From Rhizobium sp. PDO1-076 (GTDB lineage Bacteria > Pseudomonadota > Alphaproteobacteria > Rhizobiales > Rhizobiaceae): a stretch of 40,163 nt of DNA. The stretch lies in NCBI RefSeq assembly GCF_000247475.1, contig NZ_AHZC01000277.1, forward strand, positions 1-40,163, written 5' to 3'. Under the pieces are notes generated by a model. That model saw only the letters and a list, made by a program, of their open reading frames with translations, was not told the origin of the DNA and searched no databases. A program made the position numbers and the translations under genes. Shown here piece by piece: positions 1 to 8,095 of this stretch (positions are counted from its first letter, which is position 1; every line of letters begins with the position of its first letter).

Positions 1-421
1 CAGCGTGACATTGAACGGAAGGGGCGGCCAGAGCCGCGGCCAGAGCCAGACCGACATGGCCGGCGCCATAGAGATGGATCTCGGGCCGGAGCTCTCGTGC
101 CGCTTCCTCGCGCGCGAGCAGGTCGGCACGCGCCTGTGCGTCGAGGCTGGTCAGGGCAAGGACGACACGGCCGCCGCAGCACTGGCCGATCTCCGGGCCG
201 AGCGGTATGTCGAGCGTTGCCGATGCTTCACCGGCCGCCAGCATGGCGCGCGCCTTGTCGATGGCGAGAAATTCCAGATGCCCGCCGCCGATCGTGGCGT
301 ATACGGCAGCCGGGGCGACCAGCATATAGGCGCCAGCCTCGCGCGGGGTCGAGCCCTTGGCATCGGTGACCTTGACGAACACGAGGGCGGGATGGGTGGA
401 GAGGAAGTGATCCACGGACAT
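1..421 (-). CDS. xdhC: XdhC, xanthine dehydrogenase maturation factor (3' end beyond window)
   Basis: XdhC binds molybdenum cofactor, helps its sulfuration and delivers it to the XdhAB apoenzyme; it is not part of the mature enzyme. The first 140 residues are visible. The N-terminal XdhC/CoxI domain begins MSVDHFLSTHPALVFVKVTD and carries the family QCCGG motif near residue 80. The second, Rossmann-type domain begins at LYGAGHVGLAL just before the window edge. The ATG at 421 opens the conserved N terminus. It is the last visible gene of the bdhA-xdhA-xdhB-xdhC series, 124 nt after xdhB, and that gap holds a RIME-type palindrome pair. The assignment is firm from motifs and context; the C terminus cannot be seen. 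Confidence 0.9.
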   Translation of the reverse strand, partial: MSVDHFLSTHPALVFVKVTDAKGSTPREAGAYMLVAPAAVYATIGGGHLEFLAIDKARAMLAAGEASATLDIPLGPEIGQCCGGRVVLALTSLDAQARADLLAREEAARELRPEIHLYGAGHVGLALAAALAAPSVQCHA

Positions 422-436
422 GCACCTCAACCGCCT

Positions 437-520
437 GCCGGCACCTTCTCCCCGCTTACGGGGAGAAGGGCGAGTGCCGTAACGGTTCCATTCCCTTGCC
501 CCGCTTGCGGGGAGAGGGGC
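437..520. repeat. RIME-like intergenic palindromes between xdhB and xdhC
   Basis: Two adjacent GC-rich palindromes fill most of the xdhB-xdhC gap. The first is an exact 11-bp stem at 444-454 and 459-469 (CCTTCTCCCCG arm, CTTA loop). The second, around 493-520, has the same CCCCG-CTTG-CGGGG core with imperfect outer arms. This layout fits the Rhizobium-specific intergenic mosaic elements (RIME). Being inside an apparent operon, the hairpins would be transcribed and could affect RNA stability or xdhC level. The family name is from memory of the consensus. Confidence 0.7.
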
Positions 521-545
521 AGGATGAGTGGCAAAAGCAGCGCCC

Positions 546-2882
546 TCATCTCCCCCTCAACCGTTCCACCGCCATCAGCACCCGTTCCGGCGTGGCTGGG
601 GCATCCAGCCTTGGGCAGAGCTTGTAATCGGCGACGGAGGCGACCGCCATGGACAGGGCCTCCAGCACCGAGATCGCCAGCATGAAGGGTGGTTCGCCGA
701 CCGCCTTGGAGCGGCCGATGGTCGGCTCCGCATTGACCGACCAGTCGGCCAGCCGCGTATTGAAGATCTTCGGGCGGTCGGAGGCCAGCGGGATCTTGTA
801 GGTCGAAGGGGCATGGGTGCGCAGCCGCCCCTTGCCGTCCCACCAGAGTTCCTCGGTCGTCAACCAGCCCATGCCCTGGACGAAGCCGCCCTCGATCTGA
901 CCGATGTCGATCGCCGGGTTGAGCGAGCGGCCGACATCGTGGAGGATGTCGGTGCGGTCCATCAGATACTCGCCCGTCAGCGTATCGATCGAGACCTCGG
1001 AGCAGGACGCGCCATAGGCATAGTAATAGAAGGGCGTGCCGCGCCCGGCGGCGCGGTCCCAGTGGATCTTCGGGGTCTTGTAGAAGCCGGCCGCCGATAG
1101 CTGGACGCGGGCGAAATAGGCTTGTCTGATGAAATCGCCGAAGGCAAATTCCTGAACGCCGACGCGTACGCGGTTCGGCAAGAACTCTACGTCAGACGCG
1201 GCGACCTGATATTTCTCCGCAGCGAAGGCGATCAGCCTTTCCTTAATCTGGCGGGCTGCATCATAGGCGGCCATGCCGTTGAGGTCAGAGCCGGAGGAGG
1301 CGGCAGTGGCTGACGTGTTCGGCACCTTGCCGGTCGTTGTCGCGGTGATCTTGACCGTGTCGACATCGACCTGGAACGCGTCGGCGACGACCTGGGCGAC
1401 CTTGGTATAGAGGCCCTGGCCCATTTCGGTGCCGCCGTGGTTCAGGTGGATCGAGCCATCCTGGTAGACATGGACGAGGGCGCCGGCCTGGTTGAAGGCG
1501 GTCATGGTGAAGGAGATGCCGAACTTGACCGGGGTCAGCGCGATGCCCTTTCGGATGGCCGGGCTGGTGCGGTTGAAGGCGATGATCTCGCGGCGGCGCG
1601 CCTGATAGTCGACCGAGGTTTCCAGTTCCTCGACGATGCGCGCGACGATGTTGTCCTCGACCACCTGATGATAGGGCGTGACATCACGGCCAGAGCCATT
1701 CTCGCCGTAGAAATTGGCTTTGCGCACATCGAGCGGGTCCTTGCCCAGCGCATAGGCGATTTCCTCGATCACTCGTTCCGCACCGAGCATGCCCTGCGGG
1801 CCGCCGAAGCCGCGATAGGCGGTGTTGGAGACGGTGTGGGTTTTCAGCGGCTGCGAGGTCAGCTTCACATGCGGATAGAAATAGCTGGAATCGGCGTGAA
1901 ACAGGGCGCGATCGGTGACCGGACCGGAAAGGTCGGAGGAATAGCCGCAGCGCGCGGCGAAATTCGCCTCGATGGCGTGGATCTTCCCTTCATCGTTAAA
2001 GGCGACGTCGAAATCCATCTTGAAGTCGTGGCGCTTGCCGGTGACGCCCATGTCCTCGTCCCGGTCAGGACGGAATTTGACCGCGCGCTTGAGCTTCTTG
2101 GCCGCGAGTGCCGCGAGCGCTGCGAACTGGTTGCCCTGGGTTTCCTTGCCGCCGAAGCCGCCGCCCATGCGCCGTGTATTCACGGTGATGGCGTTGGAGG
2201 GGATATCCAGAACATGGCCGACTATATGCTGGATTTCGGACGGATGCTGGGTCGAGGACCAGATGGCGACTTCGTCGTCCTCGCCGGGAATGGCAAGGGC
2301 GATATGGCTTTCGAGATAGAAATGCTCCTGGCCGCCGATGCGCATGGAGCTTTTCAGCCGGTGCTCGGCCTTGTCCAGTTCCGTTTCCGGCGTGCCGCGC
2401 TTCAGTGTCATGCCGGGGGTGACGAGGGCGGCGCCGTTTTCCAGCGCGCCGTCGATATCGGTCCAGAAGGGCAGGTCGCGATATTCGACCTTGGCCAGAC
2501 GCGCTGCCTTGCGGGCGGCGTCCCGGGTTTCGGCAATGACGGCGAAGATCGTCTGGCCGTGGAACTCAATCCGGTCGGTTGCGATCAGAGGCTCGTCATG
2601 GCGACCGCCGGACGAGACATCGTTGACGCCGGTGATGTCGTCCGCGGTGAGCACGCAGATGACGCCGGGATGGGCTTTGACGGCCGACAGGTCGATCGAC
2701 AGGATGTCTGCATGGGCGCGGTCCGCCATGCCGAGCGCGCCATGCAGCAGACCTGCGGGTTCGGGAATATCGTCGATATATTCGGCACTTCCGGCGACAT
2801 GCTTGTGCGCAGAATCATGCCGGAGCGACTGGTGCATCGGCCCCTTGATGTATTTATTGGTTTCGTAGGTCGCCTTATCCAT
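546..2882 (-). CDS. xdhB: XdhB, xanthine dehydrogenase molybdopterin-binding subunit
   Basis: Large catalytic subunit of xanthine dehydrogenase, which hydroxylates hypoxanthine to xanthine and urate using molybdenum cofactor in the cytoplasm. The protein is 778 aa, normal for bacterial XdhB. Visible landmarks are the entry region HVAGSAEYIDDIPEP (residues 28-42), the cofactor-binding loop GGGFGGKETQ (240-249), AYRGFGGPQG, and GTEMGQGLYTK. The C-terminal GEPPFML contains Glu730, which matches the position I recall for the catalytic glutamate in Rhodobacter capsulatus XdhB. The ATG at 2882 is chosen over an upstream in-frame start at 2987 because it has a GGAGG about 7 nt before it and begins the conserved sequence; the longer form would translate RIME-type repeat. 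It follows xdhA after a 343-nt repeat-filled gap. Confidence 0.96.
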   Translation of the reverse strand: MDKATYETNKYIKGPMHQSLRHDSAHKHVAGSAEYIDDIPEPAGLLHGALGMADRAHADILSIDLSAVKAHPGVICVLTADDITGVNDVSSGGRHDEPLIATDRIEFHGQTIFAVIAETRDAARKAARLAKVEYRDLPFWTDIDGALENGAALVTPGMTLKRGTPETELDKAEHRLKSSMRIGGQEHFYLESHIALAIPGEDDEVAIWSSTQHPSEIQHIVGHVLDIPSNAITVNTRRMGGGFGGKETQGNQFAALAALAAKKLKRAVKFRPDRDEDMGVTGKRHDFKMDFDVAFNDEGKIHAIEANFAARCGYSSDLSGPVTDRALFHADSSYFYPHVKLTSQPLKTHTVSNTAYRGFGGPQGMLGAERVIEEIAYALGKDPLDVRKANFYGENGSGRDVTPYHQVVEDNIVARIVEELETSVDYQARRREIIAFNRTSPAIRKGIALTPVKFGISFTMTAFNQAGALVHVYQDGSIHLNHGGTEMGQGLYTKVAQVVADAFQVDVDTVKITATTTGKVPNTSATAASSGSDLNGMAAYDAARQIKERLIAFAAEKYQVAASDVEFLPNRVRVGVQEFAFGDFIRQAYFARVQLSAAGFYKTPKIHWDRAAGRGTPFYYYAYGASCSEVSIDTLTGEYLMDRTDILHDVGRSLNPAIDIGQIEGGFVQGMGWLTTEELWWDGKGRLRTHAPSTYKIPLASDRPKIFNTRLADWSVNAEPTIGRSKAVGEPPFMLAISVLEALSMAVASVADYKLCPRLDAPATPERVLMAVERLRGR

Positions 2883-2915
2883 GAAGGCCTCCGTCTTGTG
2901 CTGCGGTGCGGGCGT

Positions 2916-3202
2916 TACCCCCTCTGTCCTGCCGGACATCTCCCCCACAAGGGGGGAGATCGGGATGGGGATGCGACGCGGCCTCACCCTCCCCTCAAGG
3001 GGAGGGTCGGAGCTCCGCTCCGGGATGGGGTGCCGTGTGAGAGACGAGACCCGAGCTGATGCGCCGAACTCGCGGCCAAGGTCACCCCCACCCGCCGCTT
3101 CGCGGCGACCTCCCCCCTCAAGGGGGAGGTGGGGAGCGCGGGGCCAGCGGCCGATCTCCCCCCTTGTGGGGGAGATGTCGGCGGAGCCGACAGAGGGGGG
3201 TA
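2916..3202. repeat. Composite RIME-like mosaic between xdhA and xdhB
   Basis: This fills most of the 343-nt xdhA-xdhB gap; I see no gene in it. Two copies of one element face each other: 2916-2963 read forward and 3151-3202 read in reverse complement both run TACCCCCTCTGTC, a variable GC segment, GACATCTCCCCC, ACAA, GGGGGGAGATCGG. Between them lie further palindromes: a 10-bp stem at 2986-2995/2998-3007, a short GC stem with a CTTCG loop at 3093-3107, and a CCTCCCCC/GGGGGAGG stem around 3109-3130. This is mosaic RIME-type structure typical of Rhizobiaceae. The outer copies, being inverted, could also pair with each other in the transcript. Confidence 0.8.
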
Positions 3203-3225
3203 TGCCCAGTTCATTGCGCTCCCCA

Positions 3226-4695
3226 TCACGCCTCCTCCGCCGTAAATCGCTGCAGTTCCTGCGGCGTGCCCGACACTTCGAGGTAAAACCGCGTCAACAG
3301 GTTCTTTGCCGTCAGCTGGCGATATTCCGCCGTGGCGCGCCAGTCGGTGAGCGGCTGGTAGTCGTGGTCGAAGGCGTCGCGGGCTGCGTCTACCGAGCTT
3401 TGCGTGAAGGGCCTGCCATAGAGCGCGGCTTCGACCGAACGGGCCCGTTTCGGAGTGCCGGCCATGCCGCCGAAGGCGATGCGGATATGGGTGACGACGC
3501 CACTCGCATCGGTTTCGAGGTGGAAGGCGCCGCACAGCGCCGAGATGTCCTCGTCACGGCGTTTGGAGATCTTGTAGATGGCAAGGACGCTCTCGGTCTT
3601 CGGCCGAGGCACGAAGAGGCGTTCGACGAACTCGCCCGGCTGGCGGTCCTGCTTGCCGTAGTCGATGAAGAAATCTTCGAGCGGCAGGGTGCGGATGCCC
3701 GTTGCCGAGCGCAGGGTGACGGTCGCACCAAGGGCGATCAGCACGGGCGGCGTGTCGCCGATCGGCGAGCCGTTGGCGACATTGCCGCCGATCGTGCCCA
3801 TGTTGCGCACCTGCTGGCCGCCGATGCGGGTAATCAGCCTGGCGAATGCCGGGATCTCCTGCCGCAGCGCCTCGAAAGCGGCGCTGTAGCTGACGCCGGC
3901 GCCGAGCGTGATGCCTTCCGGCGTGACGATGATGTCCTGCAATTCGTCCAGGTGGTTAATAAACACGACCGGATCAAGCACGCGCATCTGCTTGGTGACC
4001 CAGAGACCGACATCGGTGGCACCGGCAACGATCGTGGCCTTCGGACTAGCGGCCATGGTGGTGGCGAGCGCTTCGACGCTGCCGGGAACGATCAGGCTGC
4101 GGCCATCACCTTCGAGCAGGATCGTCTCGCGGGTCGTCAGCTCTTCGAGGCGGGCGATGATATTGGCGCGCTCGCGTTCGAGCGGATCGAAAAGGGCCGA
4201 CGGGCGCATGCGGGCCACGAGTTCGGCCGCCTTGACGATCGGTTCATAGCCGGTGCAGCGACAGAGATTGCCTTGCAGGGCGCGCTCGATCTCAGCCCGG
4301 CCAGGGTTTTCACTCGCCAGCCATAAGCCGTAGAGCGACATGACGAAGCCGGGAGTGCAGAAGCCGCATTGCGAGCCGTGACAGTCGACCATGGCCTGCT
4401 GCACGGGATGCAGCGTCCCGTCCTTGGCCGCCAGGTGCTCGACCGTCACCACATGGGTGGCGTTGAGCGAGCCGACGAAGCGGATGCAGGCATTGACCGT
4501 TTCATAAGCGAGCCGGCCCGAGACGAGGCGGCCGACCAGCACCGTGCAGGCTCCGCAGTCGCCCTCGGCACAGCCTTCCTTGGATCCGGTCAGCCGACGC
4601 CTCAGGCGCAGGAAATCCAGCAGCGTCTCGGTCGGGTCGAGGCTGGAAAGGGCGATGTCCTCGCCGTTCAGGATGAAACGAATGCTGTCTGCCAT
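3226..4695 (-). CDS. xdhA: XdhA, xanthine dehydrogenase iron-sulfur/FAD subunit
   Basis: Small subunit of xanthine dehydrogenase, passing electrons from the molybdenum site in XdhB through two 2Fe-2S clusters to FAD and then NAD+. The 489-aa protein has the ferredoxin-like cluster with Cys42, Cys47, Cys50 (GCAEGDCGACTV) and Cys70. The second cluster is in the helical domain with Cys110/Cys113 (QCGFCTPGFVMS) and Cys145/Cys147 (NLCRCTGY). The FAD domain follows, with AGATDVGLWVTK and GGNVANGSPIGDTPPVLIALG. The ATG at 4695 is preferred over 4815 because it has a GGGGGA about 11 nt upstream and starts at the conserved N terminus. It lies 94 nt after bdhA and before xdhB. Confidence 0.96.
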   Translation of the reverse strand: MADSIRFILNGEDIALSSLDPTETLLDFLRLRRRLTGSKEGCAEGDCGACTVLVGRLVSGRLAYETVNACIRFVGSLNATHVVTVEHLAAKDGTLHPVQQAMVDCHGSQCGFCTPGFVMSLYGLWLASENPGRAEIERALQGNLCRCTGYEPIVKAAELVARMRPSALFDPLERERANIIARLEELTTRETILLEGDGRSLIVPGSVEALATTMAASPKATIVAGATDVGLWVTKQMRVLDPVVFINHLDELQDIIVTPEGITLGAGVSYSAAFEALRQEIPAFARLITRIGGQQVRNMGTIGGNVANGSPIGDTPPVLIALGATVTLRSATGIRTLPLEDFFIDYGKQDRQPGEFVERLFVPRPKTESVLAIYKISKRRDEDISALCGAFHLETDASGVVTHIRIAFGGMAGTPKRARSVEAALYGRPFTQSSVDAARDAFDHDYQPLTDWRATAEYRQLTAKNLLTRFYLEVSGTPQELQRFTAEEA

Positions 4696-4789
4696 GTATA
4701 GATCGTGTCCCCCTTGATGTCCGGCCGCCGGACCGCGGCTGCGTCGCCCATTGTTTCGATGGTGGGCGGCGCAGCGCAATCTTTCAAGT

Positions 4790-5563
4790 CTATTGTGCTG
4801 TCCAGCCACCATCAATCGAGATCGAGGTGCCGGTCACCTGGGCGGCCGCGTCGCTGGCGAGATAGAGCGCGAGGGCTGCGACCTGGTCCACTTCGACAAA
4901 TTCCTTGGTCGCCTGGAGGTGCAGCATGACGTCGTTCTTTACCTGGTCTTCCGATATGCCGCGCGCCTTGGCGGTGTCGGGGATCTGCTTTTCGACCAGC
5001 GGCGTCAGCACATAGCCGGGGCAGATCGCGTTGACGGTGATGCCGTCGCGGGCGGTTTCCAGCGCCACCGTCTTGGTCAGGCCGAGAATACCGTGCTTGG
5101 CAGTCACATAGGCCGACTTGAAGGGCGAGGCGACGAGGCCGTGGGCGGAGGCGATGTTGATGATACGGCCCTTCTTCCTCGCCTTCATGCCGGGGATGGC
5201 GGCGCGAATCGTGTGAAAGGCGCTCGACATGTTGATGGCGATGATCAGGTCCCATTTCTCGATCGGGAATTCCTCGACCGGGGCGACATGCTGAATGCCG
5301 GCATTGTTGACGAGTACGTCCACCGAGCCGAATTCGCGCTCGGCCGTGGCGATCAGGTCAGCAATTTCAGCGGCTTTCGACATGTCTGCGCCGTGATAGA
5401 GCGCCTTGCCGCCGGCAATTTCCAGCGATTGTCGGATCTTCTCGATTTCGGCTGCATCACCAAAGCCATTGATCACCACATTGGCTCCATCGGCCGCGAA
5501 GGCACGGGCGATGCCCAGGCCGATGCCGCTGGTGGAGCCGGTTACGACGACTGTTCTTTTCAT
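4790..5563 (-). CDS. bdhA: 3-hydroxybutyrate dehydrogenase (SDR family)
   Basis: Oxidises D-3-hydroxybutyrate to acetoacetate with NAD+, the step by which rhizobia use the monomer released from poly-3-hydroxybutyrate. The 257-aa protein is a classical short-chain dehydrogenase: the cofactor motif TGSTSGIGLG starts at residue 8, NNAG is near 86-89, and the catalytic set is Ser139 (IASAHG), Tyr152 and Lys156 (YVTAK). The C-terminal SISIDGGWTAQ is the usual bacterial BdhA ending. An AAGGAA lies 8 nt before the ATG. It is first in the series with xdhA and xdhB, the same order as the bdhA-xdhA2-xdhB2 mixed-function operon described in Sinorhizobium meliloti, which supports this product over other SDRs. 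Confidence 0.93.
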   Translation of the reverse strand: MKRTVVVTGSTSGIGLGIARAFAADGANVVINGFGDAAEIEKIRQSLEIAGGKALYHGADMSKAAEIADLIATAEREFGSVDVLVNNAGIQHVAPVEEFPIEKWDLIIAINMSSAFHTIRAAIPGMKARKKGRIINIASAHGLVASPFKSAYVTAKHGILGLTKTVALETARDGITVNAICPGYVLTPLVEKQIPDTAKARGISEDQVKNDVMLHLQATKEFVEVDQVAALALYLASDAAAQVTGTSISIDGGWTAQ

Positions 5564-5794
5564 CAGATTGATTCCTTTTCGACGGATGCCGATGGATGAC
5601 GGGCGTTATGTTGCGCCCGCGAAGACAAAGGTTAGTCCCAAAGGAAGTTCCCACGCAACGACGTTTTGCCGCAGCCCGGCAAGGGCCGGGTCGCCGCGTA
5701 CCGGAAATGCGACACAGTGTTCGACGTGGGCCTCTTTGCCGCCGCATCGAAAAATCCTATGTCAGACCGAAGCAAACGTCACCGGAGCATCATC

Positions 5795-6841
5795 GTGGAA
5801 CTTGGCCTTTATACATTTGCAGACGTCGATCCGAATGCGGCCAACAAGGGTGCCGAGGCCAAGCGTCGCGTGGATGAATTGCTGGAGGAGATCAAGCTGG
5901 CCGATGAGGTCGGCCTCGACGTTTTCGGGCTCGGCGAGCATCACCGCCCGGACTACATGGCGTCGTCTCCGGCAACGATCCTGGCGGCCGCGGCCGTGCA
6001 GACAAAGAATATCCGTCTTTCGAGTGCTGTCACCGTGCTGAGCTCGGATGATCCGGTGCGCGTTTTCCAGCAATTCGCCACCGTCGATCTCTTGTCGAAC
6101 GGCCGCGTCGAGATGATGGCGGGCCGCGGTTCGTTCATCGAGAGCTTCCCGCTGTTCGGCTATGAACTCGAGGACTACGACCTGCTGTTTGCCGAAAAGC
6201 TGCAATTGCTGATGGAGATCCGCGAGAACGAAGTGGTCACCTGGGAAGGCGAGACCCGCAAGCCGATCAAGGGGCGGGGCGTCTATCCGCGGCCGTTGCA
6301 GGATCCGCTGCCGTTGTGGATCGCGATCGGCGGCACGCCGCAGTCGGCGGCGCGCGCCGGCTATCTCGGCCTGCCGCTGGCGCTCGCCATCATCGGCGGT
6401 GAGCCGCATCGTTTTGCGCCACTCTTCGACCTCTATCGCCAGAGTGCCGCCAAGGCGGGCGTCGATGCCGCCACGCTGAAGACCAGTATCAACGTGCATG
6501 GCTTCATCCACGACACGACCGAAACGGCCGCCGATATCTTCTATGCGCCACAGGCCGAGGTGATGAACCGCATCGGCCGCGAGCGTGGCTGGGGGCCGAC
6601 GAACCGGGCGCAGTTCGATGCCTCACGCGGACCGACAGGGGCGCTTTTCGTCGGCGATCCTGAAAGCGTGGCCGAAAAGATCGTTGCTCAGCACGCGATC
6701 TTCAAAAACGACAGGTTCCTGCTGCAGATGGCGATTGGGCCGATGCCGCACAAGGATATCATGCGCGGCATCGAGCTCTACGGCACAAAAGTTGCGCCGC
6801 TGGTGCGTCAGGCGTTGACGTCGAAGGCTTCGGCTGCGTAA
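5795..6841 (+). CDS. LLM-class flavin-dependent oxidoreductase (luciferase-like monooxygenase family)
   Basis: A flavin-dependent oxidoreductase of the bacterial luciferase-like superfamily; substrate unknown. Family features are the start [13 protein letters not shown], the [15 protein letters not shown] segment that lines the flavin pocket, [30 protein letters not shown] split over two strands, the glycine-rich [14 protein letters not shown], and [14 protein letters not shown] chose a GTG start at 5795 (348 aa) because GGAG lies 7 nt upstream and homologues begin near ELGLYTF; an ATG at 5759 in the same frame has no visible ribosome-binding site and adds a basic stretch. It is divergent from bdhA across about 230 nt and sits 47 nt before map, so it may share a transcript with map. 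Fold and cofactor are secure, the reaction is not. Confidence 0.87.
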   Translation: MELGLYTFADVDPNAANKGAEAKRRVDELLEEIKLADEVGLDVFGLGEHHRPDYMASSPATILAAAAVQTKNIRLSSAVTVLSSDDPVRVFQQFATVDLLSNGRVEMMAGRGSFIESFPLFGYELEDYDLLFAEKLQLLMEIRENEVVTWEGETRKPIKGRGVYPRPLQDPLPLWIAIGGTPQSAARAGYLGLPLALAIIGGEPHRFAPLFDLYRQSAAKAGVDAATLKTSINVHGFIHDTTETAADIFYAPQAEVMNRIGRERGWGPTNRAQFDASRGPTGALFVGDPESVAEKIVAQHAIFKNDRFLLQMAIGPMPHKDIMRGIELYGTKVAPLVRQALTSKASAA

Positions 6842-6888
6842 GCAGCCGAAACTCAAGATTTGCGCGCCACTGTGGCTGAAAGACCAAG

Positions 6889-7641
6889 ATGATCGTCCAA
6901 AGCGATGAAGACCTGAACCATCTCAAGGACATCGGCAAGCTTTGCGCCGTCGCTATGAAGACGATGGCGGCTGCCCTCGAGCCGGGGATCACCACGCGCG
7001 AACTGGACCTGATCGGGCGAAAGATCCTTGAAGAGAATGGCGCGCGTTCGGCGCCCGAGCTTTGCTACGAATTTCCGGGCGCGACTTGCATCAGCGTCAA
7101 CGAGGAAGTGGCCCACGGAATTCCGGGTGACCGGGTGATCAAGGCGGGCGATCTGGTCAATATCGACGTGTCGGCCGAGAAGAACGGCTTCTTCGGCGAT
7201 ACCGGCTCGTCCTTCATCGTGCCGCCGGGCGTGGCGAAGATCGAACGTCTGTTGCGCGATGGCAAGCGGGCGCTCTGGGTCGGGCTCAATCAGGTCAAGA
7301 CCGGCCAGCCGATGGCCAATATCGGCAATGCAATCGGGGCCTTTGCCAAGAAGAACCGCTACACGCTGATCCAGAATCTGGCCAGCCACGGTGTCGGTCG
7401 CTCGCTGCATGAAGAACCGAAGGAACTTTCGACCTGGCCTGATCCTGACGAGACACGGATCATGGAAGAGGGGCTGGTGTTTACCATCGAGCCCTTCCTG
7501 TCGCTCGGTGGCATTTGGGCCGAGGACGGCGAGAAGGACAACTGGACGCTGTTCAGCGAGCCAAGTGCTCCGACGGTGCAGTTCGAGCATACGATCGTGG
7601 TGACCCGCAACGGACCGCTGGTGCTGACGCTGGCGGATTGA
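6889..7641 (+). CDS. map: Methionine aminopeptidase, type I
   Basis: Removes the initiator methionine from nascent proteins in the cytoplasm, a di-metal enzyme. The 250-aa length suits a type I enzyme without extra domains. All five metal ligands are present: Asp93 (VNIDVSA), Asp104 (FFGDTGSS), His167 (ASHGVGR), Glu201 (FTIEPF) and Glu233 (QFEHTIVV). His76 in AHGIPG is the usual substrate-side histidine. The NWTLFSEPSAP segment before the last ligand varies from the E. coli enzyme, and Rhizobiaceae often carry more than one Map, so this may be an accessory copy rather than the essential one. No rpsB or ribosomal neighbours are seen. Confidence 0.92.
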   Translation: MIVQSDEDLNHLKDIGKLCAVAMKTMAAALEPGITTRELDLIGRKILEENGARSAPELCYEFPGATCISVNEEVAHGIPGDRVIKAGDLVNIDVSAEKNGFFGDTGSSFIVPPGVAKIERLLRDGKRALWVGLNQVKTGQPMANIGNAIGAFAKKNRYTLIQNLASHGVGRSLHEEPKELSTWPDPDETRIMEEGLVFTIEPFLSLGGIWAEDGEKDNWTLFSEPSAPTVQFEHTIVVTRNGPLVLTLAD

Positions 7642-7647
7642 CCGATC

Positions 7648-7670
7648 CGCCGGCGGTTCGCCCGCCGGCG
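7648..7670. terminator. GC hairpin between convergent genes, possible bidirectional terminator
   Basis: An exact 8-bp stem CGCCGGCG (7648-7655) repeats at 7663-7670, where it is its own reverse complement, with a 7-nt loop. It sits between the stop of map and the stop of the convergent small gene. Neither side has a clear T run, so intrinsic termination is plausible rather than certain. Confidence 0.4.
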
Positions 7671-7683
7671 CGGTTCGTCAGTC

Positions 7684-7914
7684 TCAGGCCGAGAAGCTGA
7701 TCGATATGCCCTTCTTGCGGAAGAAGGACTGCATGATCTTGCGGCCCTGGCGGTTGGACTGTGCAAGCTTTGCCGGTTCGAAGACGGCTTCCTTGACACC
7801 CTCCCTTGCCATGGCGGCCTTGAGTGCGGCGACGTGGATATCCAGGTCTTCGTTGTCTTTGTTGATCGACACGTAGATGTTGTCGATGGCCTGTTGCAGG
7901 GTCAGGTCGCTCAT
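7684..7914 (-). CDS. Small conserved-looking protein of unknown function (76 aa)
   Basis: I do not recognise the family. The 76-aa product is soluble, mixed charge, with a helical-looking N-terminal half (MSDLTLQQAIDNIYVSINKD) and a basic C-terminal half (NRQGRKIMQSFFRKKG). No signal peptide, cysteine pair or membrane segment is present. A GGAG lies 7 nt before the ATG, codon use matches the neighbours, and the gene has its own divergent spacing from the MFS gene (about 180 nt), so it is probably a real gene. The phrase NRQGRKIMQSFFRKKG might suit nucleic-acid or phosphate contact, but this is only a guess from composition. Confidence 0.72.
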   Translation of the reverse strand: MSDLTLQQAIDNIYVSINKDNEDLDIHVAALKAAMAREGVKEAVFEPAKLAQSNRQGRKIMQSFFRKKGISISFSA

Positions 7915-8095
7915 GGTGGTGCTCCTTGGCTATTTGCCTCTCCACTAGCGAATTCTGTCGCAAGAGCAAGCCGGTGTTTGTGAAGCTTGTGTTTGCTGAC
8001 GCCTCCGCGGGTTGGTTCCCGCATTCAGATCTGTGAAGGATGGCATCAGCAATACTCGTTTGTCGCTCACTTTGTGCGATGCGATAAGCGGCACC

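Noticed and set aside
1437-3059. 540-codon plus-strand open frame opposite xdhB
   Set aside because: It is a shadow of GC-rich coding DNA. xdhB has full family motifs on the minus strand; the plus frame has none and no ribosome-binding site.
2881-4326. 481-codon plus-strand open frame opposite xdhA
   Set aside because: It runs through the RIME repeats and the iron-sulfur gene, with no recognisable domain.
5675-5690. CCCGGC-AAGG-GCCGGG hairpin in the bdhA/LLM divergent region
   Set aside because: A 6-bp GC stem is common by chance at this GC content and no adjoining signal gives it a role.
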